Made by a program: the position numbers and the translations under genes
Source of the DNA: Nepenthes gracilis
Lineage: Eukaryota > Streptophyta > Magnoliopsida > Caryophyllales > Nepenthaceae
Reading direction: 5' to 3'
Length of the DNA: 64,000 nt
Assembly (NCBI GenBank): GCA_033239525.1
Contig: BSYO01000030.1
Location: forward strand, 3,200,850-3,264,849
The notes under the pieces: generated by a model
The model's database searches: none
What the model saw: the letters and a program-made list of their open reading frames with translations, nothing else
What the model was told of the DNA's origin: nothing
Shown: positions 55,211 to 64,000 of the stretch, piece by piece
How the letters are laid out: each line of letters opens with the position of its first letter
Numbering within the stretch: the stretch's first letter is position 1

Positions 55211-57842
55211 CCTCACATAATGCCCCCACAAAATCCAAGTATACAACAAATAAGACAAATATAATTATAATTTTAGATAACAAAATGATGTTCATATTTT
55301 TAATTTTTAATTTTTAAAAAATATTATTTAGTCTATTGATTAATTTTTTATTATATATTTTTTTATAATTCTTTATTATATTCCCAACTCTATAAAATAG
55401 TGTTTGAGATGAATTATAAGTACACACAAATGAAAGAAAAAAAAAGAATAAAAATAATTGAAAAATATTATTAGTTCTTAAAGAATTATTTTGCTATATT
55501 TTATATTATTGCTCTATTTATTTTTTAAATTTTATGCTATTTTATAGCACAAAAATTTTACTAATTGTAAAAGTACGTGCCATTATTTTCACTGGAATAA
55601 TGTTACATGTCCAATCTTTAACAAATGTTGTTTAATACATTAAATTAGACATGTGAGAGGGGATTTCTTGTTCTTATTATAAGAACGAATTGATTTCCTA
55701 AAGTTTGCTTCTAGAAGCCTCTAGGTTTGGCTTGAATATGTTCTAGAATGTTCCTTCAAGGATGTTTTGCTATGCTGCAATAAACATCCAAAGATATGCC
55801 GGGTCCTCACTTTGATGGTGTGGATTGATTGCGAGTTGGCATGATGATTGCTTGAAAGAACACGGGATTCTATATCACAAAGTATATGTTTTGTGATATT
55901 TTAAACTTTTTTTTGATAAAATTTGTATTAAAAAAATAGTAAAAAAAGAAAAAATATCTCGAAACATATGCTTCACGAAGTAGGAACCCAAAGCTCTTGA
56001 ATGACAACGAGATGCACATCAACTCTGATCTATATGTCTCCACACTTCTCAGCTTTTCTCATCTCCATTGACTAATGGGAAGAACATTACTTCCTCACTT
56101 GTACTTCACTGTTTAAGAATTTATAAATGTATAAATCTTATAATATGTATCAGTATCAAGATCCTTTAATATTAATATTTTTGACATTACAATATTATTA
56201 TAATTTATTATCATATCAGTGATATAACCTGATACATCAAGCCATAAGATGATTGAATGCTTGAAATGGAACTGTAGTAATTTGATAAGAATGTCGAATA
56301 AGTATATCAGGTAATGGGACATGATTTTATTTTCTAGTTTTTTATACATTGTGCATGGATGTGTGGGTTCATGTACAAGAAGTACAAACTAAAAAGTACA
56401 GACAAGATACCGATATATCAAAATGTTAAATGTCCTAAAAATAAGGACATGACAAATTGGGGGGACACAATTATAAAAGTCACTGCTTATTTATAAATAT
56501 AATAATATAATTGATAAATATAACTATTTTATACTGAATTAGTAATAATTATATATATTTTTTGTTTTAAATTTTCTTAAGAATAAGTAGTATACAATTT
56601 AGTGATAACCATTGTAAAGATATAATATCTTTAAAAATGAATTAAATTTTTTTATAATTTATACTACCAACCTTTTTTTAAACTATAAAATTACATAATA
56701 TGTCCAAAACATGCCCTAATAGGGACCAAAACATGTAGGAGTCAAAAAGAAAAAAAAAAAAAAATTATTTGACATGATTGGATCGCCCTAATATTTTAGT
56801 ATTAGAAGAGTGTCAATACTTTTTAGGTGTTAAACATCCATTTTGGCTTCTAATAAGAATATGGTTTTATAGAGATATGTAACATTCGAATTGGTTTTGG
56901 CACCGATATGGTGGTTGAACATCAAGTAGTTTGGCACATAGTTTCAAATGTTATCTATGTTTTCTTCTTACATACTTCGGATTGATGATGGTTGCAATTT
57001 AAGGCCTAATGTTTGACATTTTGAAATTTGGTGAGTGAAACATAGAAAATGCCAATTCCAGTGTCTTCCCGGAGGCGTCTTCCGTTGAGGATAAACCCGG
57101 TACCCAACTTTTCATAAATGATGCGGCAATGGAAGATCTATAAACCTAATAGCCTGCATTACGAAACAAAGGATATGGAACTAAGGATTGATAATGGAGC
57201 GATTCATATGTAAGGCTTCATTTGGTAGGAAAGGAGGAGTTTTTGGGGTGAAAAAAAAGAGGAACAAAAATCGTTATCTTATATAATATAAAATAAAATT
57301 GTATACAGTTAATTTAATGCAGTTTGACCTAAATGATTTTTTCTATAATATAAAGTAAGATTATATATAATTAATCCAATGCGGTTTAACCTTTCTCTGG
57401 ATTCCATGAATAAAGGGAACTTTATATACTAGGTTGCCCTTTCTATTATCATTGGTTGAAGAGGGTTAACAGGAGGAATAAAAATTTTTAAGATTATAAA
57501 ATATAACAAAATAAGAACCCTAACATAAGGGCCACCAACACCACTAATCACCATACCAACCAGTCCATGAAACTTAAAGTCCAACTTAGTGGGTTGGCTC
57601 AATGAATTTGTTTTATGTCATTTTATTTGATTTACTACATCTTTTAGAAATGGAAGTAATTTTAAACCATTTTCAAATTAATTTTCTCCTTAAACGGACT
57701 AAATTTATGGGTATTTGACTTATGCACCTCTATAAACAAACCAAATTTAAATAAAGATCAATAATAGTTCCTATTTGCCTTGTTGTTTTAACGTTTTCAA
57801 ATCAATTATGCTACACTTACCCTTGTTATCATTTGATATGGT
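55211..57842. other. Intergenic AT-rich spacer
   Basis: No gene recognised on either strand. A short GATAT-type repeat fragment lies at about 56135-56260. At 57210-57240 an aggcttcatttggtaggaaagg phrase resembles the terminus of the MITE-like element at 53966. Confidence 0.45.
56135..56260. repeat. Dispersed GATAT-type repeat fragment
   Basis: Words gtatcagtatcaagatcc, ttaatattaatattttt and atcagtgatataacc; a diverged member of the dispersed family. Confidence 0.4.
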
Positions 57843-58104
57843 TGATGTGTCTCGAGATCCAGATTATTGAACGAGTAAGGAAGCCACTTGATTTTCCTGA
57901 GATGATAGAAATAAAGCAGGTCCGGTCCTCGTTACTTTGAATTTGGATTTTACGCAACACAATAAATAAATAAGAGATTAGAGAATTGTCAAAACTTACT
58001 CCTTGGTATATCCTCCGATATTCAAATATGAAACATTTCTACGATGAGAGAAAGATAGATGAATACATGATATGTAGGTATAGATACATGTAATAAGAGA
58101 TTGA

Positions 58105-59075
58105 GTGTTTGAGTGCACTCGGCCAGGGAATGACTTTGAGATGGAGGATTAGCTTCTGGCGGTGTGCTAGGCCGGAGAGTGGGTTTAAGATGGAGAACTA
58201 AGTTTCGGTGGTGCGCTTGGTTGGTGAGCCGTTCTGAGATAGAGGACTGAGTTCCAATGATGTGCTCGGTTGGAAGTGGCTTTGAGATGGAGGATTGAAC
58301 CTCAACGGTGCACTCAAGTAGAGAGCGACTTTGATATGGAAGTTTGAGCTTTGATGAGTTTGCCCGACAAGGAGGCTTCTTTAAGAGATGGAGGATTGAG
58401 CTCATATGGGTGAGCTCGACCAGGGAGCAGTTTTGAGAGATGGAGGACTAAACTCCGTTAAGTGCGCTCGGCTAGGGGCGGCTTTGAGATATGAAGAATT
58501 GAACTCCGTTAAGTGTGTCCTGGCTAGGGGGTCTTCAAGAGATGGAGACTAAGCACCATTGAGTGTGTCCAGCCAGGAGGCGACTTTGAAAGATGGAGGA
58601 CTAAACTCTATTGAGTGTGCCTGGTTAGGGGCAGCTTTGAGAGATGGAGAATTGAGCTCCACTGAATGTGGTTGGCCAGGAGCAACTTTGTAAGAGATGA
58701 AGGTCTGAGTTTAACTGAGTGCGCCTGGGTAGGGGCGACTTTGTGAGATGGAGGATTGGGCTTTTACTGAGTGCGCCTGGTTAGGGGGTGACTTTGAGAA
58801 ATGGAGGATTAAACTCTATTAAGTGCGCCCAGCCAAGAAGCGAATTTGAGAGATGGAGGACTGAGTTCCATTGAATGCGCCCGGCCAAGGGGAGGATTTG
58901 CAAGAAATGGAGGTCTAAGCTCCATTGAGTGCACTCAGGTAGGGAATAGCTTTGCGAGATTAAGGATTTGGCTCCTGCTGAGTGTGCCTAATAAGAGGGC
59001 GGCGTTTTGAGAGATTGAGGTTTAAGCTCTGCTGAGTACGCCCAGTCTGGGTGCAGCTTTGAGATAGAAGATTGA
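58105..59075. repeat. Minisatellite of about 57 bp, roughly 17 units
   Basis: Consensus theme: ggcgactttgagagatgg, aggactgagctccattgag, tgcgcccggccagg. Units are diverged, with several internal length changes. The last unit is split by the insertion at 59081. Confidence 0.88.
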
Positions 59076-59663
59076 GTTTCTGTGATGACCTGAACTCGGA
59101 TCCCTAAACTCGACCCGAACCGTCACAGTAAAAATCTCAAATAATCCAAAATCATCAATTATATGTTATTAATGAACTCAACATCATTAAGAACATTATC
59201 AATAAACCTCATAAATGTACCATTAATTAAATATCCATAATAGTAATAATAAATAACTTCAATAAATGGTGTCCCAAAATATCAAATTTCATATATGAGA
59301 TATCTGATAAATATCTAAAGATTAATGAATAACGAAAAGTCTCAGATCTTTATCATGGGAGCCTCGAACTTTGATATCAACTCTATCTGGTGGCTACCCA
59401 AAAGTCACGTGATCTCTTTTATCCTAATGTCAACCTATCTAATCTGAAGCCAATAAAACACAAGGGTGAGCCATATGCCCAACAAGTAAACATAATCAAT
59501 AATAGATGAGTACAATTAAGCATATCGGATAATAAAATAATGAATAAAATTAATAATAGCGTGTAATATATCAACCACTATCCAAAACTCAATAACATGT
59601 CATGCCCACAACCCGAAGGCCACGTGAACGGCTAAGTATCAAGGAAGCAACATGGATTCCGTC

Positions 59664-60240
59664 GAATCTGATTATCAGCTTAATACGATGTCACAACTGT
59701 ATGAATGACAGCAGTCTCCATGAACCTTATTCTACCATAGTGAACCAAAGGCCGCGTATTTACACCCCCGAGGGATGGGTGAGTATCATGAGATTACCTG
59801 GTATCAATGGTATCCCTATTACCCCCACAGTCCTCCCAGAGACTGTACCCGTAGCATGCTAATACCATCTCCGTTACCCCTCGCCGATAATATCTCAGAT
59901 ATCATTATCTATGATAGCCACTAAGTTATAAGCATCCATCTCGACTAACTGTATGAGATAATGAGAATATGATTATCAGCTCTATTAAAGGTCACAACTG
60001 TATGAGATAATAATAATCTTCCTGAACCTCATTCTACCATAGTGAACCAAAGGCCGCGTATTTACGCCCCAACGGTTGAATGAGTACCACGAGGTTGTCC
60101 GGTATTCATAGTATCCCCACTATCCCTACAGTGCTCCCGGAGGCTGTACCCGTAGCATACTATACCATCTCCGGTATCCCTCGCCAATGATATACCAGAT
60201 ATCATTATATACGATGGTCACTAGGTTATAACTATCTCTC
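59664..60240. repeat. Tandem duplication, about 300-bp unit, inside the solo LTR
   Basis: Both units contain tattctaccatagtgaacc, aaaggccgcgtatttac and ctgtacccgtagcat. Unit starts are at about 59664 and 59964. The 86-codon open frame at 59602-59862 is a by-product and is not kept in the second unit. Confidence 0.85.
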
Positions 60241-61983
60241 CGCAATATCAACGACCTCAACCTCCGAAATGGAATCAGTATTGAAAAAGTATAGACTACT
60301 CTACGGTCTTACGGACTCCCAAACGTCCTGATACTGTAGAGTCTTCATATACTCTCATTTATTTATCCATAGAGTGCCAATAGAATGTACATACGCCAAC
60401 GAAATTAACGCAGAGAACAATTTATTGAAATTCATCGATGCGGTATAGAAATAATCAACTAGCAGACTAACATTATTCTGAACTCCCTAAACACTTATAA
60501 ATATACCAACCCACATGTGTATAATTTCACATAAACATTTTCTACCATCCATATATATCAATATAATTATATACTATCTCATATATAATTATATATATAT
60601 ATCTTCCATCATTACAAATAAATAAATATATATATGTATATATATATATATATACCCCCACATCTTTCTAATTACATCAATACAATATAACTAAAGAATA
60701 AATAAATAAATATACATATATATATACACACACACACACACATATACACACGCTTCACATGGATAGCCTCCCTCTTCCCTGCCGGCCACCAGATTGGCGA
60801 CGGCAGCAGCGCTGCCTCCGGCTTGTCACATGGCGACAGCGTTCGCACCACCTCCCTCACTGAACTCTCACAGTGGCACATAGAGTCGATTCTTTGTTTC
60901 CTCTGCCAAAAGTCGATTATCAAGGCGAGGAGAAAAGCTCCAAGCTTTCCATCAATTACATGTAAAATTAGTAATTTCATCGCATAAATTTATAAACTAT
61001 TATACTCCAATTTGATTTTCATTTAGGATAGTCTCTCGGAAACCACCCATTCCCACCGTCCAGAGTGAAGGCTCTGTTTTCCCCTTTTTGCCGACAATAC
61101 CTTTGATTTTCCACAATTACGGTGGAAAACAGGAACGGTTGCATCAATGATAGGAAAAGGTAATCTACATGCCGAATAACGGGGTATGGTGACTCTTGCC
61201 ATCACCGGGTCACCGGACTCGTCTAGAAGCCGAAAACAGAGCACGACACTCTGTTTCCATGTCTGTGTAAGGATCAGAAAAATCTGAGGATTATAGGTAT
61301 GAAATCAACATTTTAGGTCTCCATTAGACAACTACTGAGTTTTCCGTTCCTTATCCAGCCCCAAGGTCGGCCGATTTGCTCACAGAGTCATGGCTCTGTG
61401 TTCGGTTGCCCAATTTGCAACCTTCGGCTTCCCCTGATTTTACCCCCAAATTCGAACACAAAATCAGGGATAAACATGAAGGAAGAATTTATTTAGCAAG
61501 GTGGAAGTTTACTTGCAAAAATGGAGGATTACTTGCCTAATTGAACAAAAATGATGAGGGTTTAACAGTGGCCAGGGCTTGCGGCAACGACGGCATAGGC
61601 TGACGACGGCAACGTAGTGACAACGGCCACTAACGACGAACGTTGATGGCACACCTTCGGGCCCAACATAGTGACGGCAACCGTGACTCGAGACGGTGGC
61701 TCCTCCTTCCCCTCTTAACACCAATGTCTTCCTTAAATAACGAAGGGGTTCGATTAGGGTTGTGCTCGGTTTCCATTTTGGGCGTTGTCGGATCCACGTC
61801 TAGGATTCCACCGCCTTCCTCTTCTTCCTCCCTTTTCCCTCTCTTTCTTTCCTTTCTCCTCCTTTATTCTCTTTTCCTTTTCTTTTCTTTCCTTCTTTTT
61901 TCTTTTTCTTTCCTTTCTCTCTTTTCTTTTCTCCTTTCTTTTTCTTTCTTTCTTTTTCTTTTCCTTCAACCGATTCTTTCCTT

Positions 61984-61984
61984 C

Positions 61985-62048
<64 letters not shown>
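61984..62048. repeat. (TTA)n microsatellite, about 21 units
   Basis: Pure tat/tta repeats following a long C/T tract (61800-61980). It gives long homopeptide open frames on both strands that are not genes. Confidence 0.95.
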
Positions 62049-62050
<2 letters not shown>

Positions 62051-63082
62051 CTTACTATTTTTAACATTTATTATTATTCATATTTATTACTGTTATTAAA
62101 AATATAAATTATCTCATCATCCTTACTATAATATTTAAACTTTCAATTATATATATATATATATTTATTTAATTTTCAGTCAATAAATTTTGATACACTA
62201 AGATTATCTAATATTAATTCATTTAGATTCGTTTGTAATTAATTTAATCTAACTCACTAACTAATATAAATTTAAGTTAATAGTCTAAATATTTAAACCT
62301 AAAAATAATTAAAATAGTTATTAAAACTTAATTTATCAAAAATAATAAAAATATTTGGGATATTATAGTTTCGATGATGGTGCTCGTTAAACTCATCTCC
62401 AACTACTAGTGGAGGGGCTTCCTTTACCTTGCTACGTGAATTGACCTCACCGGCTAAACAGTGTGGGAGTTTGAAGTTGGCACGGCACTGGCACTGGCAC
62501 TGCCATGAGCCTAGATCAAAGTGTTGAACTGAAAGTAAGGGGCACATCTATCCCAGAATAGCCCTTAAGTGAAACGAGAAGAGAACCATTTTTATGAAGT
62601 CAGCTCCTACTTGGTTGGAAGGAGAGAAGAAGCCCCATTTTTCCTGTAGAGTGAAGGTGGCATATGTAGGATGAGGGTTGCAAAACTTGCTTTGGGGTGC
62701 ACAGCTGTGACGTTTGCTCATGCAGATTTGCTGAGCTATCTCCTCGAGAATGTCTGGGGGTTGGCATAGCAATCATGGCCTTTCTTGGGGAAGTCGGAAG
62801 GTTATGTATGGCTTCTCAGGAAGACTTGCCATGTGGATGGAGGCTCTACGAATTTTGGCAGGATAGTCAAAATAGCTATCGTGGCCACTTCATGACAAGT
62901 ATAGTAATCATAACCTTTTTTGGAAAATGTTGGAGGGCCATGCTTGCCATTCCCAAAGGAAACGCTGCACAGGTGGGTATCTCATAAATATTCACTAAGC
63001 TTTGGGCTAGGAGGAGACTTCATCAGGTTATCTATCTACTACAATTCAGACTCGGGGTTAGCTCATGGTATTAGACCCATTA

Positions 63083-64000
63083 CTAGCCCCTTATGCTTTG
63101 AGGTTTAAAATTTCAATCCTTGGCATGTAATGATGGGACGTCGCCATATAGGCCCATATATCCTGTAAATTTTTTCTATGTTCAAAAGGATATAGTTCCG
63201 ATTCAATTTTTGGTCACTGGAGATTCTCTTGTGAGGGTGATGTTCTGGTGTCAGCGTAATTTCCTCTATTTAATACTGGTCAATCTCCTCCTTTGGCTAT
63301 GAATGGAGGGACTCTTGATACCTCATATTACGAATTTTCTTCACTAGTCGAGTGGTGTGAGAGTTCAAAGTTGGTATGAAGCCTATACAACCACGAGCGA
63401 TATTGGCTGAGATTCTTGCCCAAAATTCAAAGCTGAAGCTGAGGATGTGTTTGAAGTATCCCTTAGTTTCCTCTTTTAGTGTTTACCTGCACAAAGGTCG
63501 ATTGGACCACTGTAGTTGGGTCATTATTCCATACATTTTTGTTTCATTCTATGTCATATGTATATTGTTGAAAGCTTGTACTTTATAGAAGGAATTGATG
63601 TGTGGAACTATCAAACAATGCTTATTCTTGCATTGCATGGTTTCAATGTTCTTAAATGATGTGGATGATTGGAGCACTTGAATGCAGCCTTCTATCACTT
63701 GATGTATTGTGATCGGACAATCTAAACCACTGGCAACTCGGTCTTTTGGCAATCCTAAGTCATGGCAGTTCATCCTAAGCACTTGGCTAGGAAGTAAGCC
63801 AATCAGATCATCCTTGAGCCTGCCAAGTTTGTGCGTCGTTAGTTCATAGTTTTGGAAAGTAGCATTCCAAGGCTGCTAGCTGTCAGTAGGCTGCGCGGGC
63901 AGCAGAGCTATTGTGTGGGAAATGTAACGTCTGTGAGTTGGTTATTCCTGGTTGACAAGTTTCCGGAAGCTAAGGTTATGTTAAGTCAGGAGTGAGTCGT
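63083..64000 (-). mobile_element. Internal region of the same LTR element, cut by the window edge
   Basis: Begins with the polypurine-like aaggggctag (complement of 63083-63092). The remaining 0.9 kb shows no gag or pol motif on either strand; it may be non-coding like the interior of the 2.6-kb relative, or the coding part may lie beyond the edge. Confidence 0.4.

Larger units (their letters stand above)
59081..62367. mobile_element. 3.3-kb solo-LTR-like insertion with TSD gtttc
   Basis: Inserted in the last minisatellite unit, with gtttc on both sides (59076-59080 and 62368-62372). It starts TGTGATGACC and ends GGGATATTATA, an inverted pair fitting TGTxATxxCC...GGxATTAxA LTR termini. It has no coding region for gag or pol; a single copy with no second LTR fits a solo LTR, though 3.3 kb is long. 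It contains a tandem duplication (59664-60240), AT and CA microsatellites (60590-60740), a GC-richer leader-like block (60750-61750) and a C/T tract ending in (TTA)n. Confidence 0.65.
57843..63082 (-). mobile_element. Long LTR of the minisatellite family, with nested insertion
   Basis: Starts TGATGTGTCTCGAGATCC, like the LTRs at 19736 and 21150, and ends ACCCATTA followed by ctagccccttatgc, matching the LTR/polypurine junction at 20551 (ACCCATCA then ctagcccccc). Without the nested element (59081-62367) and its target duplication it is about 1.95 kb, longer than the 1.19-kb relative because of the minisatellite. By the polypurine position the element is on the minus strand and this is its 3' LTR; the rest of the element runs off the right edge. 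Confidence 0.7.

Noticed and set aside
61643..62107. Tyr-, Ile- or Asn-rich open frames over 80 codons
   Set aside because: Translation of the C/T tract and (TTA)n microsatellite in all frames.
1..64000. tRNA, rRNA, CRISPR arrays, bacterial operons or viral coding regions
   Set aside because: No cloverleaf, rRNA-like block, regularly spaced array, ribosome-binding-site-linked gene or virus-type replication protein was seen; the only reverse-transcribing sequences are plant LTR elements and a LINE.

Overview
The window is nuclear DNA from a flowering plant. Its genes have many short exons with GT-AG introns, the two recognisable host proteins belong to plant families, and most of the remaining DNA is LTR retrotransposons, LINE debris, AT-rich spacer and simple repeats. 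There is no bacterial gene organisation, tRNA, rRNA or CRISPR array. I cannot name the species. The long open frames are mostly meaningless here, so I assembled the real genes exon by exon from splice signals, reading phase and family motifs.

Left part (1-8.2 kb): a T/G-rich segment ending in oligo(A), then the last two exons of an unrecognised plus-strand gene (4532-4905), then a decayed LINE endonuclease on the minus strand (about 5.55-6.30 kb).

RIN4-like locus (8.25-12.35 kb, minus strand): four exons join in phase into a 201-residue RIN4-like immune regulator. It has two NOI motifs (VPKFGAW and VPKFGGW) and a C-terminal CCFPW acylation motif. Its promoter and first exon are the left end of a tandem duplication of about 7.15 kb (copy 1 about 11.84-18.99 kb, copy 2 about 18.99-28.72 kb). 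Copy 2 therefore carries a second intact CCAAT/TATA promoter and exon 1, in the same direction as the gene and 7.15 kb upstream. Copy 2 alone contains a 2.6-kb LTR element with TSD atata, tRNA-Asp-like PBS and PPT. That element holds 17 TTGACC (W-box) cores, many as inverted pairs, and starts about 430 bp upstream of the duplicated promoter.

Middle (27.8-31 kb): a minus-strand Ty1/copia gag pseudogene, split by a 1.4-kb insertion. Its distal part was carried into the tandem duplication.

UBA-PUB gene (CDS 31177-53461, minus strand): ten coding exons join in phase into a 316-residue protein with an N-terminal UBA domain, a charged helical middle and a C-terminal PUB domain, probably a cofactor of the p97/CDC48 ubiquitin system. 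About 0.95 kb of coding sequence spans 22.3 kb because its introns hold a 7-kb Ty3/gypsy element (intron 4), a 2.1-kb non-autonomous LTR element, a decayed copia element carrying a nested solo LTR (intron 2), and a copia-type LTR (intron 8).

Right part (53.5-64 kb): probable promoter of the UBA-PUB gene, a MITE-like element, spacer, then a long LTR (57843-63082). This LTR is of the same family as the 2.6-kb element, carries a roughly 57-bp minisatellite, and is interrupted by a 3.3-kb solo-LTR-like insertion with TSD gtttc. Its internal region runs off the right edge.
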